Positions 10,456 through 20,437 of a stretch of DNA of 64,000 nt are shown here, piece by piece. Numbering within the stretch: position 1 is the stretch's first letter; every line of letters begins with the position of its first letter. The translations under genes and the position numbers were made by a program. Source of the stretch: Cohnella rhizosphaerae (GTDB lineage: Bacteria; Bacillota; Bacilli; Paenibacillales; Paenibacillaceae). The notes beneath the pieces were generated by a model. The model did no database searches. It worked only from the letters and a program-made list of their open reading frames with translations, and was not told the origin of the DNA. The DNA lies in assembly GCF_029525575.1 (NCBI RefSeq), contig NZ_JAPDIA010000009.1:806001-870000 (forward strand), given 5' to 3'.

Positions 10456-10607
10456 GCGTTATAGAGACGGATATGCGCACCCTTTTCGACAAATGCGGCG
10501 CAGGCCGCGTCGTCAAAATGGAAGCGCTTAATCGAAAATCGCACGCGCATCGCAGGTTTTCTGCCTTTTCCGCGTTGGGACGAAGCCGACAAATCTCCAA
10601 AATTCAA

Positions 10608-10636
10608 TTGACAGGATACAAATTGTATCATAAACT
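10608..10636 (+). promoter_or_regulatory. Promoter of the polysaccharide operon with an operator filling the spacer
   Basis: TTGACA (10608-10613), a 17-bp spacer and TAAACT (10631-10636). The spacer is exactly the palindrome GGATACAAATTGTATCA (10614-10630), the same GATAC-N5-GTATC motif as at the lasso operon. A protein bound there would occupy the space between -35 and -10, as a repressor or a MerR-like activator would. The 10456-10607 stretch before it shows no gene. Confidence 0.7.
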
Positions 10637-10648
10637 AATGCTGTCCTA

Positions 10649-10665
10649 GGATACGAAGTGTATCC
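10649..10665. promoter_or_regulatory. Second GATAC-N5-GTATC operator before the polysaccharide operon
   Basis: GGATACGAAGTGTATCC, perfect arms, centre 35 bp downstream of the copy in the promoter spacer. Two copies in the early transcribed region suggest cooperative binding. Confidence 0.65.
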
Positions 10666-10733
10666 TTTGTTTAAATCCTATCGTCCGAATCGAACTTCTG
10701 TATCACCACATTAATGCTTAGGGGCGGATAAAC

Positions 10734-11502
10734 ATGGATATGGAATTCAAAAAGTACATGACGGCAATCAAGAAGCGCTTCTGGGTCATTGTCCTTGCGG
10801 TGTTGGTCGCCTGCGCTTCCGCTTTTTTTTTATTCGCGAAGCATGGAGTCCGATTATTATTCGGCCAGTACCAAGCTGATCGTGAACAAAACCTCCCAAG
10901 TGCTCGGCGGCGAGCAGATGGACCTGAACGCGATCGGCGTGAGCATGCAGCTCATGGGCACCTACGCGCAAATCATTTTATCGCCGGCCATCATGGATAA
11001 AGTCGTCGAGCAGTATCCCGATCTCGGGTTGAGCTCGAATAGCCTCATGGGCATGGTGACCGTCCGGCCGCTCGGCGAAACGCAGGTCATGGTCATCGCC
11101 GCGCGCGACACGAGCTACGCCAGGGCGGCAGAAGCCGTCAACGCCGTCACGGACGTCTTCAAGGCGGAGATCCCCAAGATTATGAAGGTGGACAACGTGA
11201 CGGTCCTGAACAAGGCGAAAGAAAATGAACCGACCGCGCCCTCCGGCCAAAACCTCACTAAAAATATAACGATCGCCTTTCTTGTCGCCTTCACGATGGC
11301 GACCGGCGTCATCGTCCTCCTGGCTTATTTGGATACGACGATCAAGTCGGAGGAGGAGATCTGGCAGTTGTTCGGCGTTCAAACCTTTGCGGTCGTTCCG
11401 CGCATGAGGGCAAGGGATTTTCGCCGCAAGCCCAAAAAAGCGGAGAGCCCGGAGCGGCCTGTTCATGCGACCGCTACGATTAGAACGGAGGGCAAAGCCT
11501 GA
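10734..11502 (+). CDS. Wzz/YveK-type chain-length determinant, capsule/EPS co-polymerase, one frameshift
   Basis: About 255 aa with an N-terminal membrane helix (RFWVIVLAVLVACASAFF), an extracytoplasmic part and a second helix (NITIAFLVAFTMATGVIVLLAYL), the Wzz layout. One base must be removed from the T9 run at 10823-10831 to join ASAFF to YSRSMESDYYSAS. The cytoplasmic tail is basic. It acts with the next gene (BY-kinase-like) to set export and chain length. Start ATG behind AGGGGCGG. First gene of the long polysaccharide operon. Confidence 0.85.
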
Positions 11503-12152
11503 TGACCACCCCCGCATTGAAATCCGCGACCATTATGGACAGCAACCCCTTTTCGCCGGTCTCGGAAACGTACCACACCCTAAGAGCCAACATTGAATTT
11601 CTGTCCAACAAAAACCCGATCGAAGCGATCACGATCACTTCGACCGAGTGGGGCGAAGGCCGGACCACCACGGCGGTCAATCTGGCGCTCGCCTACGCGA
11701 GATCCGGCAAGAAGGTGCTGCTCATAGACGCGGATTTGAGAAGACCGACGCTGCATGCGATCTTGGGGCAGCTTCGCAGAGACGGGCTCAGCAACTACCT
11801 GGCCAATCAACAGACGCTGCAAGACATCGTCAAGGAGTCCGGCTATGCCAACCTTCACGTCATTACGGCGGGCGATCAGCTGCCGGGACCGACCGAATTG
11901 CTGTCTTCGGGAAGGCTGGGCGAGCTGTTCGAGGAACTGAAAGGCCGCTACGACCGCGTCATCGTGGACGCTTCGCCGCTGACTGCCGCGGCGGACGCGC
12001 AGATCGTAGCCGCTTCAACGGACGGCGTCGTGCTCGTCGTCGCCTACGCGAGTACGAAGCGGGCAGAGCTGCAGAAGACCGCGAAGACGCTCTCCCAGAA
12101 CGGAACCCCGTTGCTCGGGATCGTGCTGAACAAGGCGGAAGGCAACGGATAA
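11502..12152 (+). CDS. BY-kinase-like ATPase (CpsD/CapB type) with altered Walker A and no Tyr tail
   Basis: 216 aa. Opens with SPVSETYHTLRANIEFL, the standard activation segment of Firmicute capsule tyrosine kinases. Walker A reads TEWGEGRTTTAVNLA: the invariant Lys is Arg and the usual Pro-Gly is lost. Walker A' VLLIDADLRRPTLH and Walker B RVIVDASPL are present. The C-terminus ends LNKAEGNG without the Tyr cluster that is autophosphorylated in functional BY-kinases. It may regulate Wzz without being a normal tyrosine kinase. Its start overlaps the Wzz stop by one base. No phosphatase gene is nearby. Confidence 0.85.
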   Translation: MTTPALKSATIMDSNPFSPVSETYHTLRANIEFLSNKNPIEAITITSTEWGEGRTTTAVNLALAYARSGKKVLLIDADLRRPTLHAILGQLRRDGLSNYLANQQTLQDIVKESGYANLHVITAGDQLPGPTELLSSGRLGELFEELKGRYDRVIVDASPLTAAADAQIVAASTDGVVLVVAYASTKRAELQKTAKTLSQNGTPLLGIVLNKAEGNG

Positions 12153-12298
12153 AAGCCATTCATAACAATCGATGCGTCGGATCGCGGGCGCAAGGTGATG
12201 TCTACCGGACCTTTATCACCGTAGGCACTCGGCCATGCTGTGGGTGAATGTTCACCTTAGGCGTGCATCGTCAAGGGTGTGGCGTGAGGAGGGGTTAG
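12153..12298 (+). other. Intergenic leader before galU with small hairpins
   Basis: No gene seen. It contains two short inverted repeats, GGTGAT...ATCACC near 12195-12220 and GGTGAA...TTCACC near 12243-12256, neither followed by a T run. It may mark a transcript boundary or attenuation point between the Wzz/kinase pair and the biosynthetic genes; no clear promoter was found. Confidence 0.3.
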
Positions 12299-12364
12299 AT
12301 GCCCCGTTTTTACTTGTTTGGTTTGATTTCCGAACGATTGACCGGAGGTGAAGCTGCTTTATGA
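12299..12364 (+). CDS. 21-aa leader ORF translationally coupled to galU
   Basis: ATG at 12299 sits 6-7 bases after a strong GAGGAGG site. The peptide is MPRFYLFGLISERLTGGEAA plus a final Leu. Its TGA overlaps the galU start as ATGA. The galU start also has its own GGAGG inside this ORF. The layout suggests translational coupling rather than a functional peptide, but it is a good small-ORF candidate. Confidence 0.5.
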   Translation: MPRFYLFGLISERLTGGEAAL

Positions 12365-13251
12365 ACAAAGTCCGCAAAGCGATTATTCCCGCGGCAGGGC
12401 TAGGCACCCGATTCCTGCCCGCGACGAAAGCCATGCCGAAGGAAATGCTTCCGATCATCGACAAGCCTACGATTCAATACATCGTGGAAGAGGCGGTCGA
12501 ATCGGGCATCGAAGACATCATCATCGTGACGGGCAAGGGCAAGCGGTCGATCGAGGATCACTTCGACCACGCCTTCGAGCTGGAGAACAACCTGGCCGAA
12601 AAGGGCAAGCTCAAACTGCTGGAGGAGGTCCGACGGTCCTCGAAGGTCGAGATTCACTACATTCGGCAAAAAGAGCCCAAAGGGCTGGGCCACGCGGTTT
12701 GGTGCGCGCGCCGGTTCATCGGAGACGAGCCCTTCGCCGTCCTGCTGGGCGACGATATCGTCCGCGCCGAGGTGCCTTGCCTCAAGCAGCTCATTCATCA
12801 GTACGAGCAGAGCGAAGCGCCGATCATCGGCGTGCAGCCCGTATCGGATCAGGATACGCAGCGTTACGGCATCATCGATCCCGCAGGCAAGGACGGTCCG
12901 CTGTACAAAGTGGCCAGCTTCGTAGAAAAGCCGGCGCCCGGCACGGCGCCGTCCAATCTTGCGATCATGGGGCGATACGTGCTGACGCCCGAAATATTCA
13001 AATTTCTGGAGCTGCAGGAACAGGGCGTCGGCGGCGAGATTCAACTGACCGACGCGATCTCCAGATTAAACGAAGTCCGGCAAGCCTACGCCTATCATTT
13101 TTCGGGCAGACGCTACGACGTCGGCGAAAAGCTCGGCTTCATTTTGACGACGATCGACTTCGCGCTGGAGAACGAAGAGCTTCGCAAACCGTTGCTGGAG
13201 GCCATGGACCAACTCATGCAGTCCGCTTATACGGCTGGCGCGATCGGTTAA
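12361..13251 (+). CDS. galU: UTP-glucose-1-phosphate uridylyltransferase
   Basis: Makes UDP-glucose from UTP and glucose-1-phosphate. 296 aa, intact. The nucleotide-binding start KAIIPAAGLGTRFLPATKAMPKEMLPI, the GHAVWCA segment, LLGDDI and SFVEKP are classic GalU/GtaB motifs. The product feeds the Ugd enzyme two genes downstream and the priming transferase next door. Start ATG overlaps the preceding 21-aa ORF, with GGAGGTG upstream. Confidence 0.95.
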   Translation: MNKVRKAIIPAAGLGTRFLPATKAMPKEMLPIIDKPTIQYIVEEAVESGIEDIIIVTGKGKRSIEDHFDHAFELENNLAEKGKLKLLEEVRRSSKVEIHYIRQKEPKGLGHAVWCARRFIGDEPFAVLLGDDIVRAEVPCLKQLIHQYEQSEAPIIGVQPVSDQDTQRYGIIDPAGKDGPLYKVASFVEKPAPGTAPSNLAIMGRYVLTPEIFKFLELQEQGVGGEIQLTDAISRLNEVRQAYAYHFSGRRYDVGEKLGFILTTIDFALENEELRKPLLEAMDQLMQSAYTAGAIG

Positions 13252-13260
13252 GGGGGATCT

Positions 13261-13956
13261 ATGGCGAAGTCTTCGAAGGACATGGAGATGGCATATGCCG
13301 GCGTCCCCTATCATGCGGCGGGACGCGCGAAGAGCGCGCCGAGATCGCATCGGTCCTACGAGCGTTCCAAACGAATGCTCGATATCCTCATGGCCTCCGT
13401 CGGATTGGCCGTGCTGAGTCCGCTGATGGCGATCGTGGCGATCTTGATCAAACTCGACGATCCGCGCGGCGGCGTCTTGTTCAGGCAGGTGCGCGTCGGC
13501 AGGTGGGGACAGGAGTTCACGATGTTCAAGTTCCGTTCGATGGCGTCGGACGCCGAGCAACGGCTCGAACAGTTGCTCCAGCTTAACGAGATCCAGGGCA
13601 AAATGTTCAAAATGAAAAACGATCCGAGAATTACGAGAATCGGCCGATTGCTCCGAAAGACGAGTCTCGACGAGCTGCCGCAGCTATGGAACGTGCTGCT
13701 GGGCAACATGAGCCTCGTCGGTCCGAGGCCTTCGCTGCCGAGGGAAGTGGCGCAATATACGATCGCGGAGCGGGAAAGGCTGCATGTCATTCCGGGCTGC
13801 ACGGGATTGTGGCAGGTCAGCGGGAGAAGCCGATTGAGCTTCGAGGAGATGGTCGCGCTGGACCTGCACTACATTCGCCATCGGAATCTGCGCATGGATA
13901 TCGGACTCATCTTCCGTACGTTCAAGGTCATGATTCTGAAAAGCGATGCGTACTGA
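13261..13956 (+). CDS. Undecaprenyl-phosphate sugar-1-phosphate transferase (priming enzyme)
   Basis: 231 aa, single membrane-associated domain of the bacterial sugar transferase family (WbaP/EpsL C-terminal type). One hydrophobic segment (RMLDILMASVGLAVLSPLMAIVAILIKL), then FRQVRVGRWGQEFTMFKFRSM, RKTSLDELPQLWNVLLGNMSLVGPRP and CTGLWQVSGRS. It starts repeat-unit assembly by loading a sugar phosphate (likely Glc or Gal) on the lipid carrier. Intact; 9 bp after galU. Confidence 0.92.
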   Translation: MAKSSKDMEMAYAGVPYHAAGRAKSAPRSHRSYERSKRMLDILMASVGLAVLSPLMAIVAILIKLDDPRGGVLFRQVRVGRWGQEFTMFKFRSMASDAEQRLEQLLQLNEIQGKMFKMKNDPRITRIGRLLRKTSLDELPQLWNVLLGNMSLVGPRPSLPREVAQYTIAERERLHVIPGCTGLWQVSGRSRLSFEEMVALDLHYIRHRNLRMDIGLIFRTFKVMILKSDAY

Positions 13957-13985
13957 GCATAGCATGACGACGCCGGAGGTTAACG

Positions 13986-15353
13986 ATGAAGGTAACGGTA
14001 ATTGGAACGGGTTACGTCGGGCTTACGACAGGCATTTGCCTGGCCTATATCGGACATGAAGTCATCTGCGCGGATACGAACGAGAGCAAGATCCGGCAGC
14101 TGCGTGACGGCGATGTTCCGATCTATGAGTTCGGCTTGCCGGAGATGCTTGCGGCTTGCGGCGAGCGGATTCGATTTACCGCGGAGTGCCGGGAAGCTGC
14201 AGGCGCGGCGGATATCGTCATCCTGGCCGTAGGCACGCCGGCCAAGGCGGAAGGCGCGCCCGAGCTTGCGTATCTTTACGCGGCCATGGAAACGGTGCTG
14301 GACGGCATCGCCGAAAAGGCTGCGCCGACGCTCATCGTCAATAAAAGCACGGTCCCCGTCGGCACCGGCGACAAGCTGGCGGCGATGGCGGCGTCCAGAG
14401 GAATCTCGGAGCGCGTGGAGATCGCCTCCAATCCCGAGTTTCTGCGACAAGGCAGCGCGGTACCGGATACGCTGTATCCGGAACGGATCGTCGCCGGCGG
14501 CTCGCCCGCGGCGCAAGCCGCGTTAAGGGCGCTGTACGGTCCGCTCCTCCGGCAAGACTTCTCTCCTCCCGCTTTTGCGCCCAGGCCGACCGGTCTTGCG
14601 TCGGTTCCCTTTTATGCAGTGGATCTGAAAAGCGCCGAGCTTGGCAAGTATGCGGCGAACGCCTTTCTGGCCATGAAGATCAGTTTTATTAACGAGATGG
14701 CCAATCTGTGCGATCGCGTCGGAGCGGACGTCTCTGCGATCGCCGGAATGCTGGGATCGGACTCCCGCATCGGAAAGGCGTTTCTGCAGGCGGGCATCGG
14801 CTACGGCGGAAGCTGTTTTCCGAAGGACACCAAGGCGCTGCATCACATTGCGGGCACGAGCGGCTACGATTTTAAGCTGTTGTCCGCCGTGATCGAGGTG
14901 AACCGGTTCCAGAAATACGTGCTCGTCGGAAAACTCCGCAGCGCATTAGGCACGCTTGCCGGCCGGCGGGTGACGATACTGGGACTCACCTTCAAGCCCG
15001 AGACGGACGATATGCGCGAGGCGCCCAGCCTGTCGATCATCGAGGCGCTGCTGGCCGAAGGGGCGAACGTGATCGCGCACGATCCGGTCGGCCTTCGGGC
15101 GGCGAAGGCTTTGCTGCCGGCCGAGGCCGGGACGACCCTGAATCTGGACGAGGCCCTGCAGGACGCGGATGCGGCGGTGCTCGTCACCGAGTGGCCGGTC
15201 TACCTGAATTACGGCGGACGTACCTATCGCGAGCGAATGAAACGGCCGATATTCGTGGACGGCCGCAACGCTTTGCCCGCCGCCGACAGAAGCTGGCTCG
15301 ACTATTACGGGGTGGGGATGCGCGCGGTGCCGTCGGCGGCACTCTCGACATGA
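13986..15353 (+). CDS. ugd: UDP-glucose 6-dehydrogenase
   Basis: 455 aa, oxidises UDP-glucose to UDP-glucuronate with NAD. N-terminal Rossmann motif VIGTGYVGLTTG, central KYAANAFLAMKISFINE, catalytic Cys in GIGYGGSCFPKDTKAL, C-terminal domain ILGLTFKPETDDMREAPS. Intact. With GalU it indicates a uronic-acid-containing acidic polysaccharide. Confidence 0.95.
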   Translation: MKVTVIGTGYVGLTTGICLAYIGHEVICADTNESKIRQLRDGDVPIYEFGLPEMLAACGERIRFTAECREAAGAADIVILAVGTPAKAEGAPELAYLYAAMETVLDGIAEKAAPTLIVNKSTVPVGTGDKLAAMAASRGISERVEIASNPEFLRQGSAVPDTLYPERIVAGGSPAAQAALRALYGPLLRQDFSPPAFAPRPTGLASVPFYAVDLKSAELGKYAANAFLAMKISFINEMANLCDRVGADVSAIAGMLGSDSRIGKAFLQAGIGYGGSCFPKDTKALHHIAGTSGYDFKLLSAVIEVNRFQKYVLVGKLRSALGTLAGRRVTILGLTFKPETDDMREAPSLSIIEALLAEGANVIAHDPVGLRAAKALLPAEAGTTLNLDEALQDADAAVLVTEWPVYLNYGGRTYRERMKRPIFVDGRNALPAADRSWLDYYGVGMRAVPSAALST

Positions 15354-15375
15354 ACCCCGGGCAAGCAGAACGCCG

Positions 15376-16464
15376 ATGGAAGGGATGAGAATTTTGGGCG
15401 CTACGAGCAAGTCGATCGCGGTGATTGCCTACGAGCTTCCGTCCGACCGGGAGCGTACGGGAGGCGTGAGCCATTTTAACCATCGATTGTGCAACCGGCT
15501 AAGCGAAATGGGGCATCGCGTCACCGCCTATACGGTGAGGGCGGCCGAAGAGGTGGAGAGTGCCGCTTACCGGATCGTCACGGTCGCGGAGAATGCGACC
15601 CGGGGCAGATTGCGCCGCTATTATACGGCACCGTTGCTGGGACGAAAACTGTCGTTCGACGACTACGATCTCGTGCTGTCGAGCGGCGACGATTGGGCTA
15701 TGCGAAGGTCCGGGACGCCATGGGTCAGAATCATGCACGGCAGCGCCTGGCGGGAGTTGACGCACAACAAGCGCGCGATTCGAAAAGCCAACCTGCTGTT
15801 CCAATACGCGCTCGAACAAGTCTCCGCCGCCCGTTCGACCGTCACGCTGTTTAATTCGGGCGACACCCGCAGGCTGTATCCGAACAGACCGGCCGATCGG
15901 GTCGTGCATCTTCCCATCGATACCCGCCGCTTTTCGCCAGGTCCTAAAAACGATGCGCCGACGCTGCTGTTCGTCGGAGGACTCGACAGCCGCAAGCGGG
16001 GCGGATGGCTGCTGGAGCTGTTCAAGGCGCGAATCCGGCCTTCGATTCCGTCCGCGCAGCTGTGGATGGTATGCGAGCCTGGCGAGGAAGCGCCGGGCGT
16101 CACTTATTTTCGAATGGTTTCGCAGGAACGGCTGGCCGAATTGTACAGGCAGGCGCATGTTTTTTGCATGCCTTCGACCTACGAGGGCTTCGGCATCCCT
16201 TATCTCGAGGCGATGGCCAGCGGCACGCTGGTCGTCACGACGCCGAATCCGGGCGCGATCGAGCTGCTGGCCGGCGGGCAGTACGGGCGAATCGTGGAAG
16301 ACGGCGCGCTGGCGGACGCATTGATCGAATCGCTGCTCACGCCCGCCGATCACGTTCGTTGGACGGCTCCGGCGCTCAGGTGGGCAAGGAATCACGACTG
16401 GTCCGTGCTGGTAGACGAATTTCTGGCGGCTGGCGCGGGACCAAGCGAGGCTAATACGCGATAA
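15376..16464 (+). CDS. GT4 family glycosyltransferase
   Basis: About 362 aa, intact. The C-terminal half has the GT4 nucleotide-sugar site: LFVGGLDSRKRGG, then VFCMPSTYEGFGIPYLEAMASGTLVVTT with the E-x7-E pattern. The N-terminal half (VIAYELPSDRERTGGVSHFNHRL) contains the acceptor-side glycine loop. The start could also be ATG 15385 or TTG 15394, which has better spacing from GGAAGGG. The sugar is not predictable. Confidence 0.85.
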   Translation: MEGMRILGATSKSIAVIAYELPSDRERTGGVSHFNHRLCNRLSEMGHRVTAYTVRAAEEVESAAYRIVTVAENATRGRLRRYYTAPLLGRKLSFDDYDLVLSSGDDWAMRRSGTPWVRIMHGSAWRELTHNKRAIRKANLLFQYALEQVSAARSTVTLFNSGDTRRLYPNRPADRVVHLPIDTRRFSPGPKNDAPTLLFVGGLDSRKRGGWLLELFKARIRPSIPSAQLWMVCEPGEEAPGVTYFRMVSQERLAELYRQAHVFCMPSTYEGFGIPYLEAMASGTLVVTTPNPGAIELLAGGQYGRIVEDGALADALIESLLTPADHVRWTAPALRWARNHDWSVLVDEFLAAGAGPSEANTR

Positions 16465-16478
16465 ATGAGGGATAACGG

Positions 16479-17960
16479 TTGAGAGCGACGGATGTAGCAA
16501 GCCTGCGAATGAAGCATAAAAAAGGCGTGGATGCCGATCCTCCGGAATGCGGCGATGCTAACGATCGGTCTGGGCGTCTCCGCGTGGATCGGGAAAACGG
16601 TCATTTTTCGGCCCGAGTGGCTGCTGCAGGCTTCGATTCTGTTTCTGATCCTGATCCCCGGCTTTATTCTCGCGGCGACGAACGCTTCCAAATTGATACC
16701 GTACGTCATCTTGATCTGGCTCGTGGGGCCGGAGATACGCAGATTGACGGATTGGGCGATCCTTGGCTCCTATTCCACGTTGACGCTGTTGAGCTTGTCG
16801 CCCGTGCTGGCGACTTCGCTGCTGGCGCTGCCGCTTTTCCGAAGCGAGCGCGAGCCTTCAAGAAAAGAGCTTCGTTTGATCAAAGCCTACATGCTTCCCT
16901 TTGCCTACGCAGGCGCGGTCGGCTTGCTTTTGAACAAGCTCGCGGGCTTTTACGGATTGCTGAATTACGTCGCGCCTTTGTTTCTTCTCTTCTACATGAT
17001 GCTGCGCAAGTCGGACGACGGGGAACGCGCGGCGTGGATCCGGTTTTATGTCACGATGGGCTCGCTGTTATCCGTCTATGCCTGGTTTCAATATTTGACG
17101 TTGCCGGCTTGGGACAGAATGTGGATCGAAGGCGCCCGGATGGTGTCTTTGGGTCCGGCCGAGCCGATGCAGTTCAAAGCGTTCTCCACGCTGAACGCCA
17201 ACGGCGCTTTTTCCATTTTCCTCGTGTCCGCGATCATGCCCGCGATCATGAACCGCAAATGGCGCGGCCCGTTCGGCTGGGCCGGCATTCTGCTCATGAT
17301 CTCCGCGCTTTCCATTACGCTTGTCCGAGCGTCCTGGATCGTTCTGATCATCGAGATCGTTTTTTTCATCCTGCTCGCGTCCGGCGCCAGCAGGCTTCGG
17401 ATGATCAGCATCGTGGGCGTGCTCGTCGTCGCGGGGTTTCTCGTGTTTCCGCATCTTCCGGGCGGGGGAGGCTTTGTCGGATCGCATATCGACGATGGGC
17501 AATTTGAAAGAGGACACGTCCGCCAACGCCCGTCTGCTCATCGTGCTCCACACGATTCCCGATCTCATCTCGCATCCGTTCGGGAGCGGACTTGGCGGCA
17601 TCGGCAGAAGCACGCTACTGAACGGCGGCTCGACCGACTTTTCCAGCCTGGCATCCGTGGATAACGGGTATCTCGGCGTGTTCGCGACGTTCGGATTGCT
17701 GGGAGGCGCGCTCGTGTTCAGAGCCATGTGCCTTCAAGGCATGCTGATCCGAGGCAGCGGCGACGGGCCGCTTCGAGACCTGGGACTGATCGCCCTCGTC
17801 GGATTGCTCGCAAGCTTCTTTTTTCGGAGGAGAGCTCGCGACTTTACAGGCGGTGATCTTCTGGTTATTCACGGGACTGGCGCTTGGCAGAAGCCAGGAT
17901 CAAGACGCCGGGTTGCCTGCGGAGGCCATTGCATCTGAGCAGGAAAGGGTGACAGTATGA
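16479..17960 (+). CDS. Wzy-type O-antigen/EPS polymerase, three frameshifts
   Basis: Polytopic membrane protein with about ten to eleven helices and the O-antigen ligase/polymerase-type loop around FKAFSTLNANGAFSIF; it polymerises repeat units outside the membrane. Start TTG 16479 behind GAGGGATAAC, or ATG 16509. Corrections: A6 at 16518-16523 gives MKHKKAWMPILRNAAML, G5 at 17464-17468 gives GGEALSDRISTMGNLKE, and T6 at 17819-17824 gives SFFFGGELATLQAVIFWLF. The corrected stop overlaps the next ATG as ATGA, which supports the corrections. Confidence 0.78.
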
Positions 17961-19071
17961 GCGCGATTCCAATCGTAGTCGTCAACCATGTCGCGGCGCT
18001 CGGCGGAGCCGAACGCGTGCTGATGAACTGGCTTGAACGCGTGGACAGGGAACGCATCCGGCCGGAGATCGTGCTGTTGGAGGAAGGTCCGATGGCCGGG
18101 CAAATCCGCGAAATCGGCTTAAACGCGCACGTCGTTCCGTCGGGCCGCATCAGGCAGCCCGTCAAATTTGCGAAAACGGTAGGCGCGATCCGCGAGGTGA
18201 TACGCCGATCGAAGGCGCGACTGGTACTGAGCTGGTCGCCCAAGCCGCATTTTTACGGCGGGACGGCCGCCTGGCTCGAACGCGTCCCGGCCGTTTGGTG
18301 GCAGCACGGAGTGCCTTCCGGCGGGCTGTTCGACAAGTCGGTGAGCTGGCTGCCGGCGCGGGCCGTCGTCTGTCCGTCGTCGGTCGTGTCGGATGCCCAG
18401 CGCAAAGTGCGGGCGTCCAGACAAACGTTCGTGCAGCCCCCGGGCATTCCGATCGCCAAGTACGAGATGGACGGCGGGGTCAGGCGCGCGGTTCGCGAAT
18501 CATTGGGATTGGCGGAAGGTACCACGCTTTTTTCGTTCATCGGACGACTTCAGCGGTGGAAGCGGACCGATCTGGTGATTCGATCGTTTCGCGAAGCGCT
18601 GAAAGGAAAGGATGCGCGGCTGCTGATCGTAGGGGGCGCGTTGTTCGGCGTCGACACCGACTATGAGATTGAGCTGAAAAGGATGGTCGACACCGCCGGT
18701 TTGTCCGAACAAGTTCACTTTGTCGGTCATCAGCGCGCCATCGAGCCTTATCTGTGGGCGAGCGACGTCGTGGTCAGCAGCTCCGTTGCCGAGCCCTTCG
18801 GCATGGTCGTCGTCGAGGCGATGGCCGCCGGCCGGATCGTACTGGCGGTCGACGGCGGGGGACCGGCCGAGATCGTGCGGCACGGCGTAGACGGCATCCT
18901 GTACGACGGCAGCGGGAAGACCTGCGCCGCTGGATGGCCCGGATCGTCGCCGACCGCGGCGCTTACGAGAAGCTCGGCCAGGCGGCGGCGAGACGCGCCG
19001 GAGAAACCTATGCGTCGCAGGTGATGAGCGAACGGTTCGGCGAATTTCTGGAGCGCTCGCTGTCCTCGTAA
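17957..19071 (+). CDS. GT4 family glycosyltransferase, one frameshift near the end
   Basis: About 371 aa. N-terminal VVVNHVAALGGAERVLMNWLE is the GT4 acceptor-side start; the donor site follows as FIGRLQRWKRTDLVIRSF and SSSVAEPFGMVVVEAMAAG. Near the end one G is missing in the run at 18914-18916: adding it gives GSGEDLRRWMARIVADRGAYEKL and a stop at 19071. This is one of the few missing-base errors in the window. Overlaps the Wzy stop by 4 nt. Confidence 0.83.
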
Positions 19072-19097
19072 TGCAGGGAGAAAGGGGGAACTTTGCA

Positions 19098-20409
19098 ATG
19101 AAGCGCCTATTCATATCCAGTTTTATGCTTAATATCGCGGTTATGGCGCTCAACATCGTGACGGGCATCATGATGGCAAGATGGCTGGGGCCGTATGCGA
19201 GAGGAGAGTTCGCGGCGGCTACCCGCTGGGCGATGCTGCTCATCGGGTTGTTCGCGGTAGGCTTGCCCGGCGCGATGATCTACCTGGGCAAGCAGCATCA
19301 GGAACGCCAGCGGGAGCTGCTCGGCGCCTACCTGGTGCTCGGCGTCGGATTCGGCGCGTGCGGCTTGATCGTCGGCGAGCTGGCGCTGCCGCTGTTGCTG
19401 GGCGGCGAATCGGGCGAAGCGCTGAGATACGCCCGCATTGCCATGCTGTGCTTGCCGTTCGCGGTTCTGACCGACGGATTGATCGGCGCGCTCCAGAGCC
19501 GCAACCAATTTAAAAAAGTGCTGACGCTCCGCGTGCTGAGCCCGGTCGGACAAATCGCGGTCATCGGAGGGCTGGAGGCGTCGGGCGGGCTGACCGTAGG
19601 CGGCTTGATCTGGTTCAATACGGTGCTGTGGGGCGGGCTGACGTTCGTGTTGACCATGATCTGGGTCGTGCGCGCGATTCGCCCCCGGCTGCGGCATTTC
19701 CGGACGCAGGCCAAGGATCTTACGACGAACGGGGTCAAGATTTTCGGCGGCTCGCTCGTCGCGATCTTCGGGGGGCAACTTCGATCAGATCGTGCTTTCC
19801 CTGGCCTTGTCTCCCTATTCGCTCGGCCTGTACGCGGTGGCTTCGAGCGTCGGCGGTTTGCTGCCGTCGATCGTCGTCGGCGCGCTGGGCGTGTTTTTGT
19901 GGCCGAAACTGATGGATCTGAACGAGGAACAGCGTCAGCGCAAGGTGGAGAGCATCCACGCCCTATTGTTTTACGGCAGCTTGGCGGTAACCGCCGTCGG
20001 CGCCGCGCTTCTTCCCTTTGCGCTGCCGCTGCTCTACGGACGCGCGTACGAGCCCGCCGTTTGGATGGGGCTTTTGCTGCTTGCGGGATCCCCGCTGAGA
20101 ATATGCAGCGCGGTATTGATCAACTACTTGAACACCGCAGGCAAGTTCCACGCCGTGACGCTGTCGGAGATCGTCGGCCTGTCCTCGGGATTCGCGATCA
20201 TGCTGGCGCTGCTGCCCGTCTCGGGCGGGATGTCGGCAGCCATTGCCATGCTGGCCGCCTCCGCGGTCAAATGGCTTTACGCGGCGGTCGTCGCTTGCCG
20301 GACCGGATTTTCGATTGCGGCGCTGTTTAAGCCGGACGCGCTCAGGCTCGACTGGAGAAGGATCAGAGCCGCGCGGAGGCCCGCCGTCAATCCCGGGTCC
20401 GAAGGTTGA
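19098..20409 (+). CDS. Wzx-type flippase (polysaccharide biosynthesis membrane protein), one frameshift
   Basis: About 436 aa, multiple helices, opening KRLFISSFMLNIAVMALNIVTGIMMARWLGP, typical of the MATE/MVF-type Wzx family that moves lipid-linked repeat units across the membrane. Remove one base from G6 at 19770-19775 to obtain SLVAIFGGNFDQIVLSLAL. Start ATG 19098 behind an AAAGGGGG site. Together with Wzy and Wzz this makes the operon a Wzx/Wzy-dependent pathway. Confidence 0.83.
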
Positions 20410-20437
20410 ATCTTACAAATCGGTTGGAGGGTGCGGG

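Noticed and set aside
16509..16531. ATG 16531 as start of the Wzy polymerase
   Set aside because: It has no ribosome site; correcting the A6 run just upstream extends the frame to ATG 16509 or to TTG 16479, which has GAGGG.
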